64,000 nt of DNA from Mycolicibacterium boenickei. Lineage in GTDB: Bacteria > Actinomycetota > Actinomycetes > Mycobacteriales > Mycobacteriaceae. Within the stretch, counting starts at the first letter, position 1. Every line of letters begins with the position of its first letter. This document shows, one piece after another, positions 16,948 to 28,000 of this stretch. The stretch spans positions 744,001 to 808,000 of the forward strand of contig NZ_AP022579.1 of the NCBI RefSeq assembly GCF_010731295.1, in the 5' to 3' direction. The position numbers and the translations under genes are program-made. Under the pieces are notes generated by a model. The model had not been told where the DNA came from. It saw only the letters and a program-made list of their open reading frames with translations, and searched no databases.

Positions 16948-17051
16948 CGACGAAAACTTCCATGCAGCATCGCAATTCACGCTATTGCGCGATACCGCAG
17001 ACCGCCATTTCTGACGGCCTTGTTCGCCGAGAGTTCAGCTACCCGCCAGTT

Positions 17052-18587
17052 CTAGGTCAGCAGACCCGCCAAGCTCAGCTGGTTGGCCGCGTCGTATACC
17101 TTCGCGTCAGGTTGTCCGCTGAACAGAGCCGCCACATCGTCGATGGTGGCGTTGCGCTGGGTGGCGGCCGTCAGCAGCGCCCGGCACTGATCGGTCACGC
17201 CGGGATCGATCTGATCGGCCATCGCGGTGACGGTCTCCTCCGGCGTCCAGATGGCCGGAATCGGCACGTCGAGTTCGCCGGATGTGTCGGTCCCGCCCCG
17301 GTACCACTGACCGTCCGCCCACCAGAAGCAAAAGCTCAGCAGACCGTTGCGATTTCGGGTGTTCAGCACGGCGTCGTTGACCCACGCCGGAGCTCCGGTG
17401 TACAGGTCGGGCAGCTGGCCATCGCCGTTGTAAGCGGCCTCCAGCAGCTCAGAGTTCCACTTGCCGCCGGAGAGCACCGCGCGGTCGCCGGGCAGCAGGA
17501 ACAATGTCGACCCACTGCGGCGATCACTCTCGTACCAGCAGTAGCCCGGATAGATGCGCGGTCCCCAGCCGGAGCCGGCGCCGGCATAGGCGGCCGACAA
17601 CACCGCCCACCGCGCCAGCAGATCGTGCAGCGGCGGGACATCCTCGCTAGGCGTCGCGGTTCGGCCGGAGATGGAGTCCGCGGTCGCCGCCTGCGCGGCC
17701 TGCCGCGCATCGCGGCCCTGTGCGTCGGCCCCAGCCACATAGCCGGCCAGCCAGACCGGCAGCTGTGGACGAGGATAGGTTTCCAGATCATTGCGGTATG
17801 CCTCTGGGGCAACCAGCTGGTCCTCGGGAAATGGCTCGTCGCCGTAGTCGTAGCTCACCGCCATCTCGCCGGCGTTGGTGACGTTCAACAGCAGCCGCCA
17901 CCACGGGCCCGCCGACATCCGCGCCGAGACTTCTCGTTGGTGCTGGACCAGATCGGCGATGGACTGCGGCACCGGCACCAGGCCGGATCGGTCACCGGAA
18001 TAAAACTGCAACTGGGCAATCTGGGACGACACCGTGAATGCGAACTCAGCCGTGAACTCCTCCCAGCCGGTCGGACCGAGCTGAGCCAGCTGCTGCGCGA
18101 TCGGCTCCAGCAGTTGCGATGCTTCTTCCGCAATCCTGTCGTCGTCAGCGAAGTCCTCATCGGCCGGTTGCTCGGGCGGAGTGTCGACAACGGTGAAATC
18201 AGCGATCGCCGGCGCACCGCCCTCCGCTGCCTCGTTGAACTGCCGCTCGAACTCCGCCATGAACGCAGCCTCATCGGACGCGTCATCGGGCGCGGCGGTG
18301 TTCTTGGGCGCCGTGGCGAGTTCCTGCGCGGCGAACTGGTCGCGGGCCTGTTGGGGCGGAACAGACGACGTCACCTCTTGGATACGGCCGGAGTCGCCCA
18401 CCAGGAAGATCGACCGCCCGACCGGCATGTCCAGAAAGGCCATCGGGTCGCTCTCGTCGACGTCGACCGGTGCGTACACGCTCCAGCCGACCTCGAAGCG
18501 ATCTGCCTCCAATCCGTCAGTCGGATAGTCCAAGTTGCGCGACCGGATCCAATCCGCCACCAATGAAATCGCTTGTGCCGCTTCCAT
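17052..18587 (-). CDS. Putative composite immunity protein (YrhB/Imm35-like plus DUF600-like region)
   Basis: A 511-residue protein from the ATG at 18587, which overlaps the previous stop (TAATG). Residues 1-85 resemble the YrhB/Imm35 immunity fold: an N-terminal helix, then FEVGWSVYAPVD and PVGRSIFLVGDSGRIQEVTSS. A variable acidic linker follows. Residues about 185-310 have WWRLLLNVTNAGEMAVSYDYGDEPF and YRNDLETYPRPQLPVWLAGY, the pattern of DUF600-type actinobacterial immunity-like proteins. The last 190 residues, with CWYESDRRSGSTLFLLPGD and FCFWWADGQWYRGG, look like a third domain. There is no signal peptide or membrane segment, so it would be cytosolic. Its place downstream of a polymorphic toxin supports an immunity role; family names are from memory. 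Confidence 0.6.
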   Translation of the reverse strand: MEAAQAISLVADWIRSRNLDYPTDGLEADRFEVGWSVYAPVDVDESDPMAFLDMPVGRSIFLVGDSGRIQEVTSSVPPQQARDQFAAQELATAPKNTAAPDDASDEAAFMAEFERQFNEAAEGGAPAIADFTVVDTPPEQPADEDFADDDRIAEEASQLLEPIAQQLAQLGPTGWEEFTAEFAFTVSSQIAQLQFYSGDRSGLVPVPQSIADLVQHQREVSARMSAGPWWRLLLNVTNAGEMAVSYDYGDEPFPEDQLVAPEAYRNDLETYPRPQLPVWLAGYVAGADAQGRDARQAAQAATADSISGRTATPSEDVPPLHDLLARWAVLSAAYAGAGSGWGPRIYPGYCWYESDRRSGSTLFLLPGDRAVLSGGKWNSELLEAAYNGDGQLPDLYTGAPAWVNDAVLNTRNRNGLLSFCFWWADGQWYRGGTDTSGELDVPIPAIWTPEETVTAMADQIDPGVTDQCRALLTAATQRNATIDDVAALFSGQPDAKVYDAANQLSLAGLLT

Positions 18588-18832
18588 TACGCCTGCCTTT
18601 CCGTGCCCTGCCGCTGTTCGGCTTCGATTTGATCGGCCAGCGCGGAGCGCTCGGCTTGTTGTCGTGCCAGCAGTTCCGCGCTGTAGGCGGTCCAAGCCGC
18701 GTCCTGCTCCGGTGTCATCTGGGCATCGCTGACTTCGGATTCCACATCCGGGTGGTCGGCGAGGAACCGCGAGAACAGCGCGCCCATCTCACGGCTGTGT
18801 CTGCGGTTGAGCTCGATCCGTCGTGGGTCCAT
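18587..18832 (-). CDS. Small charged helical protein of the toxin operon
   Basis: An 81-residue hydrophilic, almost wholly helical protein starting MDPRRIELNRRHSREMGALF and containing TPEQDAAWTAYSAELLARQQ. It is linked on both sides: the ATG follows the upstream stop by 2 bases and its own stop overlaps the next ATG. I do not recognise it. Position between toxin and immunity-like genes makes an immunity, adaptor or assembly role plausible, but the sequence gives no direct evidence. Confidence 0.6.
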   Translation of the reverse strand: MDPRRIELNRRHSREMGALFSRFLADHPDVESEVSDAQMTPEQDAAWTAYSAELLARQQAERSALADQIEAEQRQGTERQA

Positions 18833-18834
18833 GC

Positions 18835-19080
18835 CTAATCCTCGCAAAGGGCGAGCTGGTCGAACACCACCAAAGCCACCCTTTCCGGGTCGTCCGGCGG
18901 GTGCACGCGCAGCGTGTGATGTGGGTTCGGAGTGTCGTCCACGATAACCACGGTCTTGATCCCGGCCGGCAGGTCGGCCGGCCAGTCGATCTCGTCGGTC
19001 GGCTCGTCGACCAGCACGCGAGCCCGCTTACCTCGCAAACCGGACTGGTCGTAGCGCAGCGGTCTCAGATCATCGGTCAT
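18835..19080 (-). CDS. Small alpha/beta protein of the toxin operon, possible immunity protein
   Basis: An 81-residue protein starting MTDDLRPLRYDQSGLRGKRARVLVDEP. It is acidic, contains probable strands (KTVVIVDDT and RVALVVFDQLALCED) and a central HHTLRVHPPDD. The ATG at 19080 lies 11 bases inside the end of the giant toxin gene, so translation is coupled to the toxin. That overlap is the best hint of function: cognate immunity genes often sit directly behind the toxin's last domain, here the 105-residue repeats. Family unknown to me. Confidence 0.6.
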   Translation of the reverse strand: MTDDLRPLRYDQSGLRGKRARVLVDEPTDEIDWPADLPAGIKTVVIVDDTPNPHHTLRVHPPDDPERVALVVFDQLALCED

Positions 19081-22000
19081 AGCTGTCCTCTCCGGTATCT
19101 CCATCAGGGTCGGCCGGCCCACGCATCGGAGGCAGATCGGGTGGATTCTCCGGGTCGATGCCCAACGACTCGTTCACACTGCCACGGCTGCGGGTCGAGC
19201 TCTCGACGATCGCTTCATAGATTTCGTCGCCAACCTTTCCTCTTGCCCGATTCTTTTCCACCAACTCCTCGAAGGTTGGGTTGCGCTCGTTCGCGTTGAG
19301 GTCGTCCGCCAACTCGCGATTCTGCATCAACGCACGCGTCCAGCTGCGTATGGTGGCCCGCAGCCCGTACATCGTCCTGGCTCTCTCCTCCGCGCCGACA
19401 CCATCGCGCAGCAGCTTGTCCCGGATCTCCCGCATCTTGAGTTCCAATGTGGTGTAGACGGTGCGGGTCTCCTCGTCGGACAGCGTGGCGGTCGCGTAAT
19501 GGCTGTGGGTGGCACCGTCGATGATGGCCTCATAGACGGCATCGCCGGACAACCCCTTGCGCTCATACCGCGCCACCAGGTCGTCGAAGGTCGGGTTGCT
19601 TTCATAGGCCGCCATCCACTCCGCAGCGGGCCGGTTCTCCATCAGTTCACGCGTCCAGGCACGTAGCGAGCTGCGCAGCCCGGACAATTCTCTGGCCCGC
19701 TGCTCGGCACTGAGCCCGTCGCGGATCATCTGCTCGTTGAGCGCGCGCAAGCCGAGCTCGAACTGCGAGTACAGCTCGGTCGTCTCGATATCCGAGAGGG
19801 TGCCGGGGGCAAAGTGGCTGTGCGTCGCGGTCTCGATGATCGCTTCAAAGACCTCGTCTCCGACGAGGCCCCTCTCCTGGTTCCGGCCGACCAGTTCCTC
19901 GAAGGTCGGATTGGGAGTGTGGGCCGCCAGCCAATCCGCCGCGGCTCGGTTGCTCATCAGCTCATACGTGCGGGCCCGCAGCGAATTTCGGATATCGGAC
20001 AGCTGCCTGGCTCGTTCCTCGGCACCGACGCCCTCGCGGATCAACTGCTCGTTGAGCTCGCGCATCCCGTGCTCGCCGTGGCTGAACACCGTGACGGCTT
20101 CCCGCTCGGACAGCGAGCCCGGCGTGTAGTCCGGCAGGCCGAGAGCGGCGAGCGGATCGCCGGGCACGCCCCCTTGCACATGGCCGACGGCGTCGGCGGC
20201 ACTCAACTCGTCCGGGCGGCCATCGAGTCGTTGTGTCGGCTCGCCGCGAGTATCGAGATAGCCGACCGCGGTACGCGCCACCGCACCCTCGCCCCAAAAT
20301 GGCGGCCAGCCCGAACGCTCACCGGTAAACGGATCCACCAGGAAGACATGGTCGCCGTCACGGACCGCGAGATAGGCGTGCCCGCCCTCGGACCGGCCGG
20401 CGGTCCACGACGACACCACGATCGCCGCCGGACCCGGCTCCCCGGGTTCGCCCAAGTCCATGGCCAGCAATTCCCGCTCGATGTCGGCGTAGTCGGCGAA
20501 CTGGGCGCGAGACCCGAACGCCTCGAACAACGCGCGAGCCGGTGCACCGCGCTCCGACACCTCCGCGTCCAGCGCGACTTCAAGGCCATACCTGGCCGAC
20601 ACGGCTCCCGCAATCCAGTGGGCACAGTTCTGGGTGTGCTGAATTCCCGTGTCCCACAGGTACTTGACGTAATTCATCTGCGCACCGTCGTCCGGTATTC
20701 CGTCGAGCAGCCGAGAGCCCAGATCGGGTTCGTCGCGGGTGCCGAGCGCCGCCAGGTCACTGGGCTCCGGCAGCCGGGGATGGTCGGACTCCAACCGAGC
20801 GACGATATCGTCAAGAACGCGCTTGGCCTCGTCGCTGACGGTCGGTCGCAAGCGGTCAGCCGACAGTTTGAGATTGTCCAGCGACTCCTGCAATCTTGCC
20901 GGATCCGGATCCCAGGTCCCATCGATGTTGACAGCGCCGTAGGCACTCGTGGCGTCGGTGGTCGACACGACGCGATCGACGTGAGAGTCCGCGTAGTGCG
21001 GCCCCAGCACCGAGTTCAGCGCGTCGTAGAGATCTCTGCCGTGCGCCTCGCCGTCGAGGATGTGGATGTCGTCATGTACGACCAGGTTGCCCGTGCTGTC
21101 GCGATCGAACGTCAATGTCATGGCGCCGGCGTTGCGATCTCCTACGAAGATGTCGCCTTCCAGGACGACTCGCTGCCGGCCATGCGAAAGCACCTCGAGC
21201 TCAACACGATACGGCCCGTACATGCCGGACAGATCCTCGGCCAGCTGCCGGCTCCGGTCCGAAGATACCGCGTCGACCACATCGCCCAGGAGATCGGCGT
21301 ATCGGGTATCCACCCAGCGGGTAGAACGATCCTGATCGCGGTAATCCTCTTGCTGCCACACGTAATCCGGATCCTGCGATGGCATCCCTCGCACATCGCC
21401 GACGGCATCGGCGGCGTTAAGCCGGAACGGCACATCGTCGAGCGGAATTGTTGGGTTACCGTCGGAGTCGAGGTAGCCCACCGCGATCCGGTCGACTCCG
21501 TCCTCACCCCAGTGCGGTGGCCAACCCGATCGCTCCCCCGTTTCAGGATCGAGCAGATAGACCTCGCCGCCGTCATTGACCGCCAGATACGCGTGACCAC
21601 CCGCCCGGCCGCCCCGCCACCGCGAGACCACCACCGCAGACGAACCATCGCCCATCTCCTCGTGCTTCAACGTCGCCTCGACCTGGGCGTAGGTCGCGTA
21701 CCGCGACGCCGAGCCAACCGCTTCGAACAACGCCCGCGCAGGCACACCCGTGCGCGAGGGCTCCGCCCCCACCGTGAAATCGCGCCCGGGGTACCGCTCC
21801 GACAGCAGATCGGCAGCCCCATGAGCGCAGTTCTGCGACGCGGACTCCTGCACGTCCCCTTCGAACGGACCCGACGAAACATCAACCGGTGCAGGCAGAT
21901 ACTTCACGAAATAGATCGAGGTGTTGTCGAGCAGACGCTGGCCCAGCTTCGGCTCATCAGCAGTGGCCAGAAGCGCTAGATCAATCGGCTCCGGCAACCG

Positions 22001-25000
22001 GGGGTGCCCAATCTCCAACCGTGCCACCATCTCATCCAAAACAGCCTGAGACTCAGCGCTGAGCCGCGGACGCAACTGCTCCGCCGATCTCTTCACCGCA
22101 TCCAGTGACCGTTGCAGCGGAGTATCACCCGGCTTCCAGGTAAAGCCCTGACGCGCCCACGCGTTGCTCCCCTGCCACGACGAGGTGAGCTCGATGCGGT
22201 CGACACCACTGCGTATGTAATAGCGCTCGAGTTCGGCTGCAAACGCCTTGGAGAAACCCTTGCCCCGGTAATCCTCATTCGTGATTTCCAGCAGGCCGTT
22301 GTAGACGACCAGTTTCCCGTCATCGTCCCGGTAGAACGACCGATCGACATAGCCGATTTCCGTGTCGCCGCTATAGATCACGCCGTGGAGATACCCAGCA
22401 CGCCCCTCACTGTCGAATTCGGGGAACAGTTCGACTCGATACGGCCCGTACTCCCCGGAGAGATCCTCGGCGAGTTGGCGCAGCCGCGGCTCATCAAGGT
22501 TGTCGATGATGTCGCCCAACGGCTCGGCGTAGCGGCTGTCCACCGTGCGAGTGGCACGGGCCTGGTTGCGGTACTCCTGTTGGGCCGCCAGAGTATCGCG
22601 ATCGTCGCTGTGGTTCGCCTCCGCAGCGGGCGGACCAGGATCCTCGACTTCAACCGCGCGGACCGCTGCCGGGTCGTCGATTGATGTCGTTCCGTCGGCC
22701 CTGGTGGCAACGGAACGGTCGGCCTCGAACTGCAAGCGCCCGGGATGCCCCGCGGCGATGCGACCGAAATTGGCGAGCGATTCATTGCGTTGACCGGTGC
22801 TCTTGTCGACGAACCGGTAATACGAGTTGTGGGCGTCGAATTCGTGCCCCATCGCGACAAGGCTGAGCGGGTATTCAGCGGTAATCCGTTGTGCACCAAA
22901 GAACTCCATGGTCGGATCGACGCCATAACCGTCCCTGAACGTGCCGCGCGCACCCGGGGTTCTACCTCCGTCCCAAGTGAAATCGTCGAGCGAAGAGGCC
23001 GCCACATAGACGTCTACTCCCGGACCGAACTCACTCGCGTGATCCATCGGCACACCAGGTGAGCCGATCAGCGTAACGGTGCGAATCTGTCCTCGCAGCC
23101 GACCGCCTTCGCCCGCATGACCAGAGACCGTCGAACCTTGGCAATGTCCGAATACATGGTTAGCGCTGAAGCGGCTGCCGCCTTCAGCCAGCGCGTCGCG
23201 TCCGGCATTGAATGCACGGATGTCACGGTGCAGGGCGTGGCCACCCGCTTGTGGCGCGTCGTCGGCCAGCGTGTCGTAGCCGATCCAGGCCATCGAGGCC
23301 GCCGCCACCGTCGGGTCCTCATGCCGTACGGACCGCAAATGATTGAGCGCGGAACCCATGCAGGCACCGAGGTGATCGAGCGTCGTGCCCCGCCCGGGAA
23401 CGTGCCAGGACACCGACTCCGCCAGGTGCGGATCCGCGCCAAAGCTGACCATGGCCATTCCCGCGCCGCCGAACGCATCCGGGTCGAACCTCAACAGATA
23501 CGGACCTTCGACTTGTGCCTCTCGGGCCGCATCGGCAGCTCGTTGCAGCGCGTCATCGACCCGGTTCATGCGCTCCAGTTGCGAAGACTTGACGTGGCCC
23601 AAGCGGACCCCGCGGTCCTTCATGGCCTGCAACTCGTCGCGGTCACGCAGCCAGTCCTGGAGTGCGCGGGTGTTGGCTTCGTGGCGGTCGAGCGGTGGGA
23701 TTCCCTCGGCATTGCCGATCTGTGCGGGATACTTGTCGATCAGCGCCTGCCGCTCGGCGTCGCTCAACCCGTTCCACCACACCGCATTGGCTCGGGCCGA
23801 TTCGGCCGCCGCCTCCGCGTCGCCGACGGAATGCACCAAATCTGTGCCTTCGAACTGCGAATCTCGTTGCGCCAAGGCCTGGTCCGCCAGGTCTGCGGAG
23901 TCAGCGGCGTTGAACATCTGTTGTTCGGCGACTTGGATGACGTCCTCGACATCGCCGTGCGACGCGATGTCGGCGTACCCCAAGTTCAAGTGGACACCGG
24001 GCCGACCGGCATTTGACGGGTTGGCGATGTCGGCCAGGCCCTCGTCCTGAGTGTAGATTGCGATCATTTCGGCGACCGCGGTCATCGCGTCATCTATTGC
24101 AGCAGAGTCAATTTCGCCTACCACGACGGCGTCGAGTCGGTCACCACCAGTCCGTATCGGGACGATCGCCGCCCCAGTCGCCTCGAGGGCCGCGAGGAAC
24201 ATCTCGGTGATAGCACGGTAGTGCCCGTTGGCGGCCTCGGCCCGGTTCTGCACATGCTGATTCAGCCCCGACAGATTGGACAGCATGGCCGAGACGAAGA
24301 ACCCGGGCTGACCGGTCTCGGCCATCCATGCACGTGCCCGCGCCACCTCTGAGGTCTTGAAGTGCGCGCTACGACCGTCATAGAACCCCGAGACCTCATC
24401 ACGGCGCAGTGGCTCAAAGAGGCCGGCCAACGCTTGGGTGCCCTGGCCGCAGACCCGTTCCGCCTCGGCCGCGAACGCTGCGCGTTTGACCTCATCCGGC
24501 TGCGAGTACCCACTGCCGCTCAGCGGCTGTCGCGCTCCTTGATCTTCTCTGCCCGTGCTGCCTGCAACTTCGCTTTCGCCGCCTGCCGCTTCTCGGCCAG
24601 TTCGCGTTCCAGCTCCTCGATCCGACGTGCCCGTTCTTCCGGACTCAGCCCCGTCAGTCCCAGTCGCTCGTCCCTGTCCTCCTGTGACATCACTGCTCCT
24701 TGTCTTACTGCGATCCACACCCAAGTCCGCGGCATCGACGATGTCACGGACTTCTAGGCCGGGCAGCACCTCGGCATAGCCGATATGTAGCCCGACACCG
24801 TTGTATTGCGGCTGCCCTGGATGTTTCGGGTGGGCGATATCGGCCAGGTTGTGCCGTTGCGCGTATTCGGCAACCCGAGCACGGGTCAGGGCCACCATAG
24901 ATTCGATCAGCGTCTCGTCCACATCACCGACGACCACCGCGCCCAGTTCGTCGCCGCCGATCCGCATCGGTACGACGACAAGCCCTGATTCCTCCAGTAC

Positions 25001-28000
25001 TGCACGGAAAATGGCGGACAGGCCCGCGAAGTGCGCATTGGCCTCTGCGCGGTCCGCACAGGCTTGATTCAGGCCACGAAGGTTGGCGATGTCGGCGGAC
25101 AGGAAGAATGCGTTGTCGAGGGTGTCGGCGACATGCTGCTGCGCGCGGACCACCTCACCGGTCTTGAACCCCGAGATACGCCCTTCGTAAAAGCCCGTGA
25201 CGGTATCCGTTGGCACGGACTGATAGACCGCGTCGACGAGCATCTCAGGTGTCAATGCAGCCGAGTCCAAGCCGCCGATCCGGTCCCAGAACCCCGCCAG
25301 CTCCACGTCATCCGGAGAGGGATAGCGCGCGACTTGGTCATCGGCACGTAGGTACTTGACGCCGTTCCAGTAAGTGCCGGTCAGCAGATCTCGGCCCAGA
25401 TCGGGCTCGTCCCGGGTAGCGAGTACCGCGAGCTCGGCGGGCTTCGGCAGGTTCGGATGTCCAGGCTCCAGCCGTTGCACGATGTCATCGAGAACGGCCT
25501 GTCCCTCGGCGCTGACCTGATTCCGCAGTTGATCGGCCGAGCTCTTGATGCTGTCCAGCGACCGTTGCAGCTTCTGCGGGTCGGGGTTCCAGGTGAAGTC
25601 GAGCCGGGCGAATGCGTAGCCGCCGTTTTGCTCGGTGCGCAATTCGATGCGATGGAACCCGTTGCGCGTCAGGCAGGGTTCCAGTTCCGCCATCAGCGCC
25701 GTCAAGAATCCTGCGCGGCGTAGGTTCTTGTCGAAGATCTCGACCACATTCACGTGCGCGACCCGGTTGCCGTCGCTGTCATGGTTGAAGGTCAGCTGCA
25801 CGAACCCGATGGGCTCGTCACCACTCATGATGTGACCGCCGACGATGATTTCGTTGAACTGCTCGTCGACTTCCGCGCGGAACATCTCGACGGGGTGATG
25901 TCCGTAAACGCCCGAGAGGTCGTCGGCGAACCGCCGGGCCCTAGCCGGGTCGAGGCCGTCGACCACCTCGCCCAACGGTTCGGCATAGCGGGTGTCCACC
26001 CGTCGGGTTCTGTGATCCTGCGCCCGGTACTCAGCTTGTCTGGCAAGGAAATCCGGATCGGACGGCACGCCCTGGACATCGCCGACGGCGTCGGCGTGGG
26101 CCAGCGCCACTTGCAGCGGCGAGTTGTCCAGCCCGTGCAAGGCGGTTCCATTGGGGCGGATGTACCCGACCGCCGTTCGATCGACCGCACCTTCACCCCA
26201 AGACGGTGGCCAATCCGAACGCTGCCCCGTCTCGAGATCGAGCAGATAGACCTCGCCGCCGTCGTTGACCGCCAGATAGGCGTGGCCGCCCTGACGTCCG
26301 CCTGCCCACCTCGACGTCAGTACCGCCGACGAACCATCACCCAGTTCCTCGTCGAACAGCAACGCCTGACGCACGTCGTCGTACGACGTGAACTCGGCGC
26401 GCGAGCCGACGGCTTGGAACAGGGCCCAGGCCGGCACCCCCGTGCGCGACGGCGCCACAGCGACCCGGAAGTCGCGTCCCGGATATCTGGTCGACAACGC
26501 GGCGGCGACACGGTGCGCACAGTTCTGCGACTTGTTCCCGAATCCGAGCGAGCCCTTCAGCCGAGCCAAGAAGCCGGTGCGCGGCTGCGGGGTTTCCTCT
26601 GCGACCGGCATGTATCGGACGTAATGCAGATTGTCATTGCCCCTGATATTTCCGACGCTCGCCAACAGGCGCCTGCCCAGTTTCGGTTCGGCGGCAGTGG
26701 CAAGGCGTCGCAGCTCAACAGGTTCGGGCAAACGTGGGTGATTGGGCTCCAACCGCTGGACGATCTCACCCAGCAACGCCTTGGCCTGGTCGCTGACGGT
26801 ATGGGAGAGCCGGCTGGCGGCCATCTTGACGCGGTCGAGCGATTCTTGGAGCTGGCCCGGATCAGGGTTCCAGGTGTAACGGTCGGCCCAAGCCGCGCCC
26901 CCCTGCGCATGGGTCGTCAATTCGATGCGGTCCACACCGGAGTCCACGTACAAGCGTTCCAGCTCCGAGGACAGCGACCGGGAGAAACCCTGGCCCTGCA
27001 GTTGCGTGTCCTTGATGACTAGTCCGGTGTGATAGGCGACCAGTTTCCCATTTCCGTCGCGGTCGAATATCCGCTGGATGGTTCCGATCTCGGTATCGCC
27101 GTTGAAGATCTTGCCGGTCAGCCTGACTTCGCTGCCGAACCTCAAGGCCTCCAATTCAATCCGGTACGGGCCATAGACACCCGAAAGGTCCTCGGCGAGT
27201 TGCCGGGCCGAAGCCAGGTCCCCGGTGTTGTCCACCACCTCGCCGACCGGTTGGGCATAACGGGTGTCGACATGACGAGTAGTGGGATTCTGCGCGCGGT
27301 ACTCCGCCTGCAGTCGCGCGAAGTCCGAGGTATCGCGGTGTCCCTGGACGTGGCCGATTTTGTCGGCGTCGGCCAGCTGACCAGTGGTATCGCCGTGAAG
27401 CTCGACGACGGGCTTGCCATTCGACCTGAGGTAACCCACCGCCGTGCGCTTGACGGCATCCTCACCCCAATAGGGCGGCCACCCAGAACGTTTGCCGCTG
27501 TGCGGGTCGACCAGATAGACCTTGCCACCCTCGTTGACCGCGAGATACGCATGGCCACCCTGACCTCGGCCGGTCCAGCTCGACGCCAGCACCGCCACTG
27601 TGGCGGGGTTATCCGGGTCGAGTAATGCGTTCTCGATTTCCTCGTAAGTGGCGAACTGGGCACTCGAATTGATCGCTTCGAACAGGCTTCTGGCGGGAAC
27701 ACCCCTGGACGTCGGCTCGGCGTCGATAGTGATACTGCGCCCGAACATCACTGACAACGCATGCGCGACTTGCAGTGCACAGTCTGCACCGGGCAGCCAG
27801 CGTGGGTTCCAACGTTCGAGACTGAAACGGTTGCCCGAGTACTCGGCACCGGTGTCGCCTTCGAGGCGCAGTACCCGCCCTGCCGCTGGTTCTCGGGTGC
27901 GCAAACGCAGTCCGCGGCCGGACCTGCCGGCGTCCGTCCGGTGCGATTCGAGGTCCAGCCGTTCCGCATGCCCCGCGGCGATCCGACCGAAGTTCGCGAG

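Noticed and set aside
16563..18566. A 667-codon plus-strand open frame opposite the immunity-like and N-terminal module genes.
   Set aside because: Arg/His-rich shadow of the minus-strand coding frames; no motif, and the minus-strand genes overlap tidily as an operon.
19814..21979. A 721-codon plus-strand open frame opposite the giant toxin.
   Set aside because: Shadow of the toxin frame; the repeats and papain motifs are only seen on the minus strand.
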